50,985 bases of DNA from Stenomitos rutilans HA7619-LM2 (GTDB taxonomy: Bacteria; Cyanobacteriota; Cyanobacteriia; Leptolyngbyales; Leptolyngbyaceae): assembly GCA_019358945.1 (NCBI GenBank), contig JAHHIE010000047.1, positions 1 to 50,985 of the forward strand. The letters run 5' to 3'. The notes below the pieces were generated by a model. That model did not search any database. It worked only from the letters and a program-made list of their open reading frames with translations, and had not been told where the DNA came from. The position numbers and the translations under genes are program-made. Positions 28,236-36,843 of the stretch are shown here, one piece after another; position 1 is the first letter of the stretch; every line of letters starts with the position of its first letter.

Positions 28236-28369
28236 AGGACTTACGCAGTCGCCCCCTAAATCCCCCAATTCTGGGGGACTTTGAGTGCTTGCTCCCCCTT
28301 TCTTGTATGCCCGCTAGGGCTATAAATTGGGGGCTGGGGGGATAGTTTTAGAGAATTTGCGTAAGTCCT
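28236..28369. mobile_element. MITE with AGGACTTACGCA ends
   Basis: A perfect 12-bp terminal inverted repeat AGGACTTACGCA (28236-28247) / TGCGTAAGTCCT (28358-28369) encloses a G/C-run interior with CCCCCTAAATCCCCC and TTGGGGGCTGGGGGG. No ORF. It resembles the edge of a probable insertion sequence at 50872 (GAACTTACGCA). The stretch 28020-28235 before it, upstream of crtP, shows no further feature. Confidence 0.8.
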
Positions 28370-28378
28370 GATCTATTA

Positions 28379-28497
28379 GACCTCCTGCGCGAATACTTAA
28401 AAGCCCCCTCCCGTCCCCCAAGTTTGGGGGAAGCTAAAACTGATGCCCCCCAAATTTGGGGGGATGGGGGGGCAAAATCTGATTCATGCAGGAAGTC
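28379..28497. mobile_element. 119-bp MITE with GACCTCCTGC ends, flanked by TA
   Basis: Left end GACCTCCTGCGCGAAT and right end ATTCATGCAGGAAGTC are inverted repeats with three mismatches. TA lies at both outer edges (28377-28378 and 28498-28499). The interior again holds runs of C and G (CCCCCAAGTTTGGGGG, CCCCCCAAATTTGGGGGG). Non-coding. Confidence 0.75.
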
Positions 28498-28507
28498 TAT
28501 TGTTTTT

Positions 28508-28543
28508 GTCTGTAGGGACGTTACATGTAACGTCCCTACAGAC
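28508..28543. repeat. 36-bp perfect palindrome, copy 2
   Basis: GTCTGTAGGGACGTTACA followed by its exact reverse complement. The central 32 bases are identical to the palindrome after secG at 8087-8118. It lies 65 bases before the membrane-protein gene and directly next to a MITE. Confidence 0.9.
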
Positions 28544-28608
28544 GGTCTCTCTACCTGAAAACACTCCAGGAATTAGCGCTCGGAAACGAGATTTAGCCGT
28601 GAAGCATC

Positions 28609-29427
28609 ATGAAACCGAAATTTAACTTGCCCGCCTTCCTTGCAGGATTCTGTTTTTTTATACTCTGGAGCGCGATCGGTCCTCAAATATCCCGCGCTGT
28701 CTTTCTGCTACTGGATGCACCGCACGTCTTTCCTCGCGCTGCAATTGCTCTGCTTGTGTCTCTGCTTCCCCTCATTGTGTTCTTGGAAGTCCTCATGAAG
28801 CTACTCTTCATGAACGCGATTCCAGACAAGATAGGGTACCAACCTGTCGAACTGGCGACCGTGCGGGGGATCGATCGGGACGCTCTCACGACTTACACAA
28901 TTCGTTTAGAATCGCTCGGTTTTATCAAACTGCTCGATTTTCAATTGGCGAAACCCTCTACAGGCAATGCCAGACTCTTTTCTCACCCCAAGCACCATTG
29001 CTTTGTTGAAGTAGGTCAGCTTGTGGGGAGAACACCCATGCACTGTAGCGTTATCAGTGTTTTAGATCAGGGTTGGAGACTGGGCACGACCGATCGCCCG
29101 CTCAGTTCTCTCTCTGCGACTGCTTACGCCTTTTTCCGACAGCCACGCAATCTCTATCGGTATCAACCTTCAGGAGATCTGAATCAACTGTTGCAATCAC
29201 ATTTGGAGCTACGTCAACAGCTATTGGCGGACTTGCAGCTTCAGGTCATTCAAGATAATTCGGTACAGACATTTTTTGAAGTAGAACAGCGAGTGCGGAC
29301 TCAACAAAAACAAGCACTGTGGCGTAAAAGCATTCTCGTTTGTTTGGTAGAAATGCTGCTGTTCTCTCTAAACCCCAAAGATGAGTGGCTGGGCGAATAT
29401 GCTGACTTGGCGGCTCGACGACGTTGA
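28609..29427 (+). CDS. Membrane protein of unknown function
   Basis: I do not recognise this 272-residue protein. It has two N-terminal membrane helices (about 8-28 and 44-68), then a soluble domain with some His and Cys (HPKHHCFVEV, TPMHCSVISVLDQGWRLGT). A helical region follows (LNQLLQSHLELRQQLLADLQLQ), and near the end comes a weakly hydrophobic KSILVCLVEMLLFSL. No catalytic motif is evident. It is isolated between repeat-rich stretches, with MITEs and a palindrome upstream and a repeat array downstream. Confidence 0.75.
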   Translation: MKPKFNLPAFLAGFCFFILWSAIGPQISRAVFLLLDAPHVFPRAAIALLVSLLPLIVFLEVLMKLLFMNAIPDKIGYQPVELATVRGIDRDALTTYTIRLESLGFIKLLDFQLAKPSTGNARLFSHPKHHCFVEVGQLVGRTPMHCSVISVLDQGWRLGTTDRPLSSLSATAYAFFRQPRNLYRYQPSGDLNQLLQSHLELRQQLLADLQLQVIQDNSVQTFFEVEQRVRTQQKQALWRKSILVCLVEMLLFSLNPKDEWLGEYADLAARRR

Positions 29428-29439
29428 AACGAAGCCGTT

Positions 29440-29480
29440 TTGAAGGCAGAAGGCAGGGGGCAGAGGGCAGAAGGTCAAAT
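29440..29480. repeat. Heptamer repeat (GGCAGAA/GGCAGAG units)
   Basis: Tandem GGCAGAA, GGCAGGG, GGCAGAG, GGCAGAA units follow the gene at 28609. The same unit, on the opposite strand, makes part of the insertion in rlmN. Further ATGAGGG/ATGAAGG-type units lie at about 29638-29698. Confidence 0.75.
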
Positions 29481-29536
29481 CTTGCTTATTAGTTCTTTAT
29501 TCGCTACGCATTGTCGATCGCCCCTCCCAAAGAAAA

Positions 29537-29562
29537 AGCCCCGACGACAAGCGCCGGGGGCT
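29537..29562. terminator. GC-rich hairpin
   Basis: AGCCCC (29537-29542) pairs with GGGGCT (29557-29562) with further inner pairing. On the minus strand it is followed by a T-rich tract. It is 110 bases past the stop of the plus-strand gene at 28609, where its T-run would be missing, so which transcript it ends is unclear. Confidence 0.45.
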
Positions 29563-29781
29563 ATTATCAGGGTGCATCTACCACTCTATTGTTCCCAGCC
29601 TGCGGGGAGAATCCGGATAAATGAGGGGAAATTTGGGGGGATGAGGGATGAGGGATGGGGGATGAAGTCTAAAGTCTAAAGGATGAAGGATGAAGAGTGA
29701 TCAATGCTTTCAGCCTTTGAGTAGGGTTGATCAACGCTTTCAGCCATTGGTAAGCGCTTACTTCAGTGTCATTACTCTTTT

Positions 29782-30120
29782 GACACTTTCAGAGGTTCTC
29801 CAGACATTCTCAGAGGCTCTCTAGATATTCTCAGAGGCTCTCTAGACACTCTCAGAGCTTCTCTAGACACTTCCAGAGACTCTTTCGACACTCTCAGCAA
29901 CCTCTTTCGACACTCTCAGAGCCTCTTTAAGCACTTCCCAAAGCTCTTTCGACACTCTCAAAGCTTCTCTAGACACTTCCAGAAACTCTTTCGACACCCT
30001 CCGCAGACTCTTTCGACACTCTCAGCGAGTCTCTAGACACTCTCGAAGGCTCTTTCAACACTCTCAGCAAGCCTCCTAACATTCTCAAAGACTCTCTCGA
30101 TCCCCTTCGAGACTCTTCAG
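29782..30120. repeat. Degenerate 21-bp tandem array A (about 16 units)
   Basis: Units resemble GACACTCTCAGAGGCTCTCTA, mostly 21 bases with a few of 20 or 22. They alternate endings CTCTCTA and CTCTTTC. Read on the minus strand, part of it translates as seven-residue repeats (RVSKESL, RVSRDSL). No spacers, so not CRISPR. The rest of the 29428-30494 gap holds heptamer repeats, one hairpin and a MITE, but no gene. Confidence 0.9.
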
Positions 30121-30280
30121 ACGATCGCGGCAAGCGTCCAAAACAGTTCAGAGCCTCTTCCGTTTGCCTTCCCCCACTCTCCACTCCCCATTCCCCACTC
30201 CGTGTAAACCGCAACTGTCATTCTTTTAGAAAAAGCGATAATGAAGCGATTTAGACGTGCGATCGCCCATTGCACTTTTT

Positions 30281-30445
30281 GGCGTTGCTGAATCAAAGTA
30301 TGAATTTATCTGAGTTGCAAGTCTCCTCGCCCCCTAAATCCCCCTTTCTTGAATGCCGAAGGCTATATGCTGGGGGACTATGAGAAATCTGGCTCCCCCA
30401 AAATTGGGGGCTGGGGGGCGAATTCATACCGCTATTCAGCAACGC
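30281..30445. mobile_element. 165-bp MITE with GCGTTGCTGAAT ends and 9-bp target duplication
   Basis: The left end GCGTTGCTGAAT, four bases, then GTATGAATT; the right end is the inverted equivalent (AATTCATAC...ATTCAGCAACGC). GCACTTTTT is present on both sides (30272-30280 and 30446-30454), a 9-bp target duplication. The interior shares CGCCCCCTAAATCCCCC and TTGGGGGCTGGGGGG with the MITE at 28236, although the ends differ. Non-coding. It lies 50 bases before the GH15-like gene. Confidence 0.88.
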
Positions 30446-30494
30446 GCACTTTTTTAACCGTCTTATTCCCTTCCTTATCGGTCTGAACGAACGT

Positions 30495-33400
30495 ATGTCG
30501 ATGCGAACTGAAACGCTACAGGATCGGCTGGATAGCTACTACGAGCAGATTAAAGCGATCATTTTGATCCGCCAAAATCCCATTACGGGGCTGCTGCCAG
30601 CGAGTACGGCGGTGAATGCTCACGGTGACTACACCGATGCCTGGGTGCGAGATAACGTATATAGCATTCTCGCGGTGTGGGGGCTGGGGCTGGCGTATCG
30701 GCGGCTGGATGACGATCGCGGACGCACCTTTGAGCTAGAGCACAGCGTCATTAAGCTGATGCGCGGACTGCTGTTTGCGATGATGCGGCAGGTGCAGAAG
30801 GTCGAAACATTCAAAGTGACACAATCGCCGTTGGATGCGCTCCATGCAAAGTATGACACGCACACGGGTGGCACAGTGGTTGGGGATGACCAGTGGGGGC
30901 ATTTGCAGTTGGATGCGACCTCCATTTTTCTGCTGGTGCTGGCACAGATGACGGCATCGGGACTGCATATCATTTTTACGACGGATGAAGTGAATTTCAT
31001 CCAAAATCTGGTTTATTACATCGGACGCGCTTACCGTACACCCGACTACGGCATTTGGGAGCGGGGCAACAAGATCAACCACGGCAATCCAGAACTCAAC
31101 GCCAGTTCTGTGGGTATGGCAAAAGCGGCGCTAGAAGCCATGAGTGGGTTGAACCTGTTTGGTGTGCATGGCGGACAAACTTCGGTCATCCACGTCTTGC
31201 CGGATGAAATTGCCCGATCGCGCATTACGCTCGAATCGATGTTGCCAAGAGAATCCAGTTCTAAAGAAGTGGATGCGGCGCTGTTGAGCGTGATTGGGTT
31301 TCCAGCGTTTGCGGTGGATGATGGCAAACTGCGCGATCGCACCCGCAACGACATCATCACCAAACTTCAGGGCAAGTACGGCTGCAAGCGCTTTCTCCGC
31401 GACGGGCACCAGACCGTTTTGGAAGATACCAGCCGTCTGCACTACGAACCCTGGGAACTGAAGCAGTTTGAGCATATTGAGTGCGAATGGCCGCTATTCT
31501 TCACCTATTTACTGCTGGATGCCGTGTTTAGGGGCGATCGTGATCAGATTCAGGACTATCAGCAACGACTGCAAGCCATTCTGGTAGAACGAGATGGACT
31601 GCACCTTCTGCCAGAGCTTTACTACGTACCAGCAGATCGCGTTGACGCAGAGCAAGCTAACCCACAAAGCCAAAAACGGCTGCCGAACGAGAATGTGCCG
31701 CTGGTGTGGGCGCAAAGCCTGTATCTATTGGGGCAACTCTTAAGTGAAAATCTGTTGGCAGTAGGCGATATCGATCCGTTAGGCCGTCATTTGCACGTAC
31801 GACAGCAACGCAAACCCCAGGTGCAAGTCGCTTTACTGGCAGAAAATGAGGCGCTTCAGTCTCAGTTAGCGGCCTATGGGATTGCCACTCAAACTCCCAC
31901 GCAGGCAGAATCGTTTCAGGTGCGGGAAGCGCAAGAGTTAGCCACTGTGTATACCCAAATTGGGCGTAACGACAAATTGGGTCTGAGTGGTCGTCCAGCC
32001 CGGCGGTTGCGAAGCCTGACTACCGCACGCATCTTTCAAATTCGGGGCGATCGCATCGTCTTTCTACCCTCCATTCTGAACAAGCAGCAGTTTTACCTGG
32101 CTCTCGACCCACACGTTCTGGTGACGCAAATTCGCACCGAACTGGCGCACATTCAACGCCACTGGAGCCAGCTTGGGCGACCTACCATGACCCTGCTGCT
32201 CACCCAAGACATGCTGGAGGCAGACGATCCCAACGCACCGGATACAATGCCGCTGCTGACCTTGCTGCGGGAACTACATGACGGTAACTGCAATGGAGTG
32301 CAGGTGAAGTTAGGACGGCTCAATCAGCTCATGCTGACGGCGACGGTCGAACGCATTGACTTTCTGCATGACTTCGATTTCACCCAATCCCCTGTCCGCG
32401 ATGCGCTGCCCGAAACCCAATACCTCAGTTTTCATCCCGATCAACTGGTGCCACTCAGCATCACGCAAGAGTTTCGGCTAGAGTGTGAAACCAATACGGG
32501 GCTATTGCTCTCTAGCCTGAAGCAATCCGCCAATCTCTATAAGCAGGTGGAACTGCTCAGTACACTGGTGCGGCTCAAAGAGCTTGACTTTGATACGGGC
32601 TTTGGGCGGCCTGCGAAACGCGTGACCGTTGGCGAATTGCTGGATGAGATTTACACCAAAGCCGGGACGCTGAAGCAGTGGGCGATCGTCCGTCGTGCAG
32701 CCGGACTCCGCAACAAAATCGACATGAGCCTTGCCGATGCCGTGACTGACATCTTAGTACGACAAAAGCAAATTTCCGTGGGTCGCGCTTACAGCGAAGC
32801 CTCTCTGATTACGCGTCCTGGTTCACCGATCGAGGTGATGCAAAAAATCACCGAGTTTTGCCGCGAAGATATCCGCGATCGCATGTTGACTCAGGAAATT
32901 CTGATCTACCTCAGCTTGCTCATCAAAGCGGAACCGTCTCTCTTTGACGGACTCTTGACGCTTCGAGTGGGCTATCTCATTTTGCTGATTACCAGTGAAC
33001 TGGCATGGGAACTCAACGTTCCGCAAGATGAAGCTTACGAACGCCTGATGCAGTTGAGTCCCCACGAAATGCAAACCCGCCTCCATCATGTGTTGGAGGG
33101 CTATCAGGGGTTAGACAAGGCGCTATTCCGTCAGGAGTCGCTGCCCATCAAACAACGGCAAATGAATATTGAATGGATTGTGCGATCGGAGCAGGAAGAC
33201 ACACCGCCAAACGTCGAAAACTGGTGGCGCAAACGTCAGTTGGATGGCTCTCTTAACCGCGTCCCCAAGCACTTTTACCCCAACGTGTGGAATCTACTCA
33301 AACATTGCAAAGGCTTAGTCATTGGCGACAAACTCGAACGCCGCAATCGCCTGGATAGTCATTTGCTGCTAGCAGAAACCACTCCAGGTGAAAAAAACTT

Positions 33401-33743
33401 TGCGCTTCAGGTAGAACATCTGCTCAATAAAATCCAGGCTCCTGAATACCGTCAGGTCAACATCGAAGCGCTGATGGAACTCGCTACGATCACTGATCAC
33501 AACCCCAATTTGTACATAGAAGACTACATTGTTCTAGATGTGCTGGTCGGTCACGCCGTCCGTTTGGCATGGATGGATGGGCATCTCGATCATCGCGATC
33601 GCTATGACGAACATAAAGCAGCGGCATGGCGATCGTTCTACACCAGTTCCCCTTACGATTGCGCCAGCTATGTGGCAAAGGCGCTACTGTTCTTAACAGA
33701 GCTGGCTGAAACGGCGCAAGCGCGAGTAGGGAGTAGGGAGTAG
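30495..33743 (+). CDS. Glycoside hydrolase family 15 / phosphorylase kinase alpha-like protein
   Basis: A 1082-residue protein. The first 450 residues carry an (alpha/alpha)6-barrel related to glucoamylase and the phosphorylase kinase alpha/beta subunit. Visible motifs are NAHGDYTDAWVRDNVYSI, VVGDDQWGHLQLDATSIFLL, YGIWERGNKINHG and LNASSVGMAKAALEAM. The long C-terminal part (about 450-1080) follows the PhK-type layout. A role in sensing or cutting glucans is inferred; many cyanobacteria have one such gene without a proven function. No signal peptide. Start at 30495, or the ATG two codons later. Confidence 0.9.
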   Translation: MSMRTETLQDRLDSYYEQIKAIILIRQNPITGLLPASTAVNAHGDYTDAWVRDNVYSILAVWGLGLAYRRLDDDRGRTFELEHSVIKLMRGLLFAMMRQVQKVETFKVTQSPLDALHAKYDTHTGGTVVGDDQWGHLQLDATSIFLLVLAQMTASGLHIIFTTDEVNFIQNLVYYIGRAYRTPDYGIWERGNKINHGNPELNASSVGMAKAALEAMSGLNLFGVHGGQTSVIHVLPDEIARSRITLESMLPRESSSKEVDAALLSVIGFPAFAVDDGKLRDRTRNDIITKLQGKYGCKRFLRDGHQTVLEDTSRLHYEPWELKQFEHIECEWPLFFTYLLLDAVFRGDRDQIQDYQQRLQAILVERDGLHLLPELYYVPADRVDAEQANPQSQKRLPNENVPLVWAQSLYLLGQLLSENLLAVGDIDPLGRHLHVRQQRKPQVQVALLAENEALQSQLAAYGIATQTPTQAESFQVREAQELATVYTQIGRNDKLGLSGRPARRLRSLTTARIFQIRGDRIVFLPSILNKQQFYLALDPHVLVTQIRTELAHIQRHWSQLGRPTMTLLLTQDMLEADDPNAPDTMPLLTLLRELHDGNCNGVQVKLGRLNQLMLTATVERIDFLHDFDFTQSPVRDALPETQYLSFHPDQLVPLSITQEFRLECETNTGLLLSSLKQSANLYKQVELLSTLVRLKELDFDTGFGRPAKRVTVGELLDEIYTKAGTLKQWAIVRRAAGLRNKIDMSLADAVTDILVRQKQISVGRAYSEASLITRPGSPIEVMQKITEFCREDIRDRMLTQEILIYLSLLIKAEPSLFDGLLTLRVGYLILLITSELAWELNVPQDEAYERLMQLSPHEMQTRLHHVLEGYQGLDKALFRQESLPIKQRQMNIEWIVRSEQEDTPPNVENWWRKRQLDGSLNRVPKHFYPNVWNLLKHCKGLVIGDKLERRNRLDSHLLLAETTPGEKNFALQVEHLLNKIQAPEYRQVNIEALMELATITDHNPNLYIEDYIVLDVLVGHAVRLAWMDGHLDHRDRYDEHKAAAWRSFYTSSPYDCASYVAKALLFLTELAETAQARVGSRE

Positions 33744-33843
33744 GAAGGCAAAAGGTAAAAAGCTGATAGCTGATGGCTGACCGCTGATAGCTGTCTTAAA
33801 TCTCATCCCTCACCTTCTCTTACCGAGCGATCGCCGCCTAACT

Positions 33844-34116
33844 TTAGCCGATACGTGACCACATAAAGACGGCAATATCTGGAACGGTCGATCGACCACC
33901 AAACGTGCAACGTAGTTCAGGAAACGCCAAGGCAATTCGCTGTGGCTTAACAACAGCATTGACGTTCGTTACTAATTCACCCTGTAGTATGCTGTGTTTT
34001 CCCTGTGGCATTGGTTTCTGAATGATTTGTCCATCGATATATTCACTGGCAGGCTTCGTCTCTGGCAGTTGCAGAAACGCCTCTAACGTCAGCGTCTTTT
34101 CAGGGACTTGTACCAT
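33844..34116 (-). pseudogene. Truncated Uma2-family endonuclease gene
   Basis: The 90-residue product LTLEAFLQLPETKPASEYIDGQ...PMPQGKHSILQGELV...FPELRCTFGGRSTVPDIAVFMWSRIG is the N-terminal half of a Uma2 protein of about 190 residues. It stops at a TAA right after WSRIG, where the family normally continues with the C-terminal strand and Lys motif. The GGRSTVPDIAVF segment supplies the catalytic Asp, but the E-x-K part is missing. Probably inactive. No remnant of the C-terminal half is visible downstream. Confidence 0.75.
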
Positions 34117-34353
34117 TGTTGCCCTCCCTTCGCAGATGGTGCTACTGGCGATCGTACTACTATCTCACCCTAATACCCTTTTCTTTCATTGAGCTACAAC
34201 GATGCACTCCAACCAGCAATGTCATGCAGGTTCGGTCACTCAAAACTCTCTAGCTTGTCGGCGCATAGCGCTACTCAAAACTCAAAACTCAAAACTGGTA
34301 TAACCCTCTGCCTCACCCTCTACACTAAGAAAAGCTGTCTCACGTTTGCCATC

Positions 34354-34710
34354 ATGTCCCTCAAAGTTTACGGTATTCCCAACTGTGGCACCTGCAAAAA
34401 AGCCTTCTCCTGGCTGGAAAGCAGTGGGATCACCTATGAATTCATCAATACGAAAGAGCAGCCACCCGCACGATCGCTCATTCAAAGCTGGGTAGAAGCA
34501 CTTGGCTCCAAACCGATGCGAAACACCTCTGGGCAGTCCTACCGCGCTTTGGGTACCACTAAAGATGACTGGACAGACGCACAATGGATCGATGCCTTTG
34601 CCAATGATGCCATGTTACTCAAGCGACCACTCTTCGTCAAAGACGGCACTGCTGTTATGGTTGGCTTTAAAGATAAACCTGACGTTATTCGTGAAAAGCT
34701 TGGTGTGTAG
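34354..34710 (+). CDS. Spx/ArsC-family (arsenate reductase-like) protein
   Basis: The 118-residue thioredoxin-fold protein starts MSLKVYGIPNCGTCKKAFSWL, with C11 and C14 in a CxxC pair, as in Spx/MgsR/YffB proteins. The C-terminal half (LLKRPLFVKDGTAVMVGFKD) holds the cis-Pro and binding loop. Cyanobacterial members are annotated as Spx/MgsR family regulators or ArsC-like reductases; no ars gene is nearby, so I do not choose. The ATG at 34354 is preferred over an in-frame ATG at 34189, which would add 55 residues of non-conserved sequence. Confidence 0.9.
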   Translation: MSLKVYGIPNCGTCKKAFSWLESSGITYEFINTKEQPPARSLIQSWVEALGSKPMRNTSGQSYRALGTTKDDWTDAQWIDAFANDAMLLKRPLFVKDGTAVMVGFKDKPDVIREKLGV

Positions 34711-34751
34711 AGTGTCCGTTTAGAATGAATTGAACTTTCCACAAAACAGCA

Positions 34752-35048
34752 ATGCGACGACACGAAGCGTTAGCCATTTTGCATAGCCATCAAAAGACGT
34801 TGAAAAGCTTTGGTGTGAAATCTCTAGCGCTGTTTGGCTCTGTGGCGCGAGATGACGCTCGATCGGATAGTGATGTCGATCTGCTGGTTGCGTTCGATCG
34901 TCCGGTAGGTCTTTTTACCTTTGTGCGTTTAAAGCGTTACTTAGAAGAAATTTTGGAACGTTCTGTTGATTTAGGTACACCAGGCTCTTTGAAGCCATAT
35001 CTTCGTGAATCGGTCTTGAGAGATTCCATCCATACCTTCTACTTCTGA
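34752..35048 (+). CDS. MNT-type nucleotidyltransferase (antitoxin-like)
   Basis: The 98-residue product has the minimal nucleotidyltransferase core: G29-S30 in LALFGSVARDDARSDSDVDLLVAFD, with catalytic D41 and D43. Such MntA proteins pair with a HEPN RNase toxin and silence it by adding AMP. Here the partner is reduced to a short remnant directly downstream, so the antitoxin appears orphaned. Normal length. The ending DSIHTFYF is slightly different from the usual EAIYA-type end, perhaps because of the deletion next to it. Confidence 0.88.
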   Translation: MRRHEALAILHSHQKTLKSFGVKSLALFGSVARDDARSDSDVDLLVAFDRPVGLFTFVRLKRYLEEILERSVDLGTPGSLKPYLRESVLRDSIHTFYF

Positions 35049-35051
35049 AGA

Positions 35052-35126
35052 ATGGCGATCGTCTGGCAAACCATCCAGGAAGATCTCGTTCCATTCGCAC
35101 TTTCCCTACGCCAATTGCTAGATTGA
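35052..35126 (+). pseudogene. C-terminal remnant of a HEPN (DUF86) toxin gene
   Basis: Three bases after the MNT stop, a 24-codon frame reads AIVWQTIQEDLVPFALSLRQ, then LLD and stop. This resembles the tail of HEPN/DUF86 toxins (DIVWxxIxxDLPPL pattern). The N-terminal domain and the catalytic RxxxxH motif are absent. The position directly behind an MNT gene is exactly where the toxin belongs. Short, so the call rests on position and a weak pattern. Confidence 0.55.
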
Positions 35127-35131
35127 GACCT

Positions 35132-36688
35132 ATGTTTCAAACTACTCGTCGTCGGCTGGCGCTTTGGTATACCACTGTTACAGCAGTGTTGCTGTTGCTG
35201 TTTGCTACGGGCTTTTATCTATATGTCCGAGAGACGTTGATTGAGCGGATTGATGACACGTTGAATCATGTGGTGGAAGTGGTGGGGCGATCGCTCGTGA
35301 TTGAACCCGTGAATCCTCACTCTGAAGGCGGAGCGCTCCGGGTGAATGTTGAAGCCAGCTTTCGCGATAATGCGGATACTGGGGAAGATGACCACATCGA
35401 TTTGGAATGGTTCAGCCCTACAGGCACCCTGCTCTGGTCAACCCTATCAGAACCGCTGCAAATCCCGCTGCATCTAGATAGCACTGGCGAAACAGTACAC
35501 ACGATCAGAGGCGTAAGCGGAACCTTACGAGCAGTCGAAGCGCAAGACGCGGAGGGAAAAGGACAAAGCGCTACGAATCAAACCAATCAAGGATTATTAG
35601 CAACTAAAAATCCAAAATTAACGACTACCTCCTCTCCAGACTCACTCATTCTCCGACAGGTGACGCAACGCATTGAGGTCGGTCGGCAAGTGTTGGGCTA
35701 CTTGCGGGTGAGTCATCCCTGGTTTGAAGTCACCAAACCTGTGCGCCAGTTGGTGTGGGATCTCTTGTTAGGAATCGGGCTAATGGTGGCAGCCGTCGCC
35801 GCGATCGGGTGGTTTCTCTCTGGCTTGGCGATGGAGCCTGTACGCGAATCATACCAACGGCTCAAGCAGTTCACAGCAGATGCGTCGCATGAGTTACGCA
35901 ACCCGATCGCCATTATGCAAACGAATGTACAGGTCGCACTTGCAGACCCCGATCCTGATCCTCAGACGCAACAGCAGCACCTCAAAGTCGTAGAGCGATT
36001 GACCCGACGGTTGGGTCGCTTGGTCGATGATCTGCTCTTTCTGGCACGACAGGATAGTGGCTTTGTGCAAGCGCGTTGTGTCAATGTATCTCTGGAGGGC
36101 TTGCTGCAAGACGTATTGGAAGAACAACAAACGCTTGCTGAGGATAAAGGCATTCAGCTTGACTTGAGCGTTATCGAGCCAGTGACTAAAAGTATCTCCC
36201 CCAGTACCAATAATCAAAATAGTCAAACTATACTCAGTCAAAACGGAGTCACAGATGCGTTGCCTTCTCTACCGACGATCGCCCCATCCTCGCCAACGCA
36301 AGACTGGAGTACGCTGTACGCCGATCGGGATCAATTAGCACGCCTGTTCACCAATCTGGTCAGCAATGCGTTGCAGTACACGCCTTCTGGTGGAAAGGTA
36401 GGGGTAAAAATTCAGCCACTCAAGCGATCAGGTAATCCGCTACTCCAGATCAGCGTGAGTGATACAGGCATTGGCATTGCACCAGAGGCACTCCCACGAT
36501 TGTTCGATCGCTTCTACCGGGTTGACCAGGCACGCACGCAAACATCTGCTGCTGGGTCAGGTTTGGGATTGGCAATTGCGAGGGTGATCGTCGAGAATCA
36601 CCAGGGACACATTCACATCGATAGTGCGCTTAATCAGGGCACGACGGTAACGGTGGTTCTGCCGCAGCGCGATGAAGGGCAGCGGTGA
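35132..36688 (+). CDS. Two-component sensor histidine kinase
   Basis: The 518-residue membrane kinase has helix 1 (about 14-32), a periplasmic sensor region (33-206), helix 2 (207-230), and a dimerisation/phosphorylation box with H253 (FTADASHELRNP). The HATPase domain shows the N-box LFTNLVSNALQYTP, G1 DTGIGIA, F-box RLFDRFYR and G2 GSGLGLAIA. The sensor region contains a low-complexity Thr/Gln/Asn/Lys stretch (about 140-170). No response regulator is adjacent. Start ATG at 35132; a TTG at 35123 is less likely. Confidence 0.93.
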   Translation: MFQTTRRRLALWYTTVTAVLLLLFATGFYLYVRETLIERIDDTLNHVVEVVGRSLVIEPVNPHSEGGALRVNVEASFRDNADTGEDDHIDLEWFSPTGTLLWSTLSEPLQIPLHLDSTGETVHTIRGVSGTLRAVEAQDAEGKGQSATNQTNQGLLATKNPKLTTTSSPDSLILRQVTQRIEVGRQVLGYLRVSHPWFEVTKPVRQLVWDLLLGIGLMVAAVAAIGWFLSGLAMEPVRESYQRLKQFTADASHELRNPIAIMQTNVQVALADPDPDPQTQQQHLKVVERLTRRLGRLVDDLLFLARQDSGFVQARCVNVSLEGLLQDVLEEQQTLAEDKGIQLDLSVIEPVTKSISPSTNNQNSQTILSQNGVTDALPSLPTIAPSSPTQDWSTLYADRDQLARLFTNLVSNALQYTPSGGKVGVKIQPLKRSGNPLLQISVSDTGIGIAPEALPRLFDRFYRVDQARTQTSAAGSGLGLAIARVIVENHQGHIHIDSALNQGTTVTVVLPQRDEGQR

Positions 36689-36843
36689 GGGGAGTGGAAT
36701 GGGGAGTAGGAAATGGGGAAGAAAAATTATCTACGCTTGATGGTAGAGATCGAGGGCTTGTCGCTTAAGACTAGGGGTAGGTGGAAGTTTGAGTCAGCAT
36801 TTCTACAGTAGTGAACGTAGAGCGCTCAGAGGATTTTTCTCAG

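Noticed and set aside
29782-30120. Possible CRISPR array
   Set aside because: Units are contiguous with no unique spacers and no cas genes nearby; the same holds for 48861-49175.
29969-30214. 81-codon minus-strand frame with RVSKESL repeats
   Set aside because: The frame covers only part of array A, which contains 20- and 22-base units that break the frame elsewhere.
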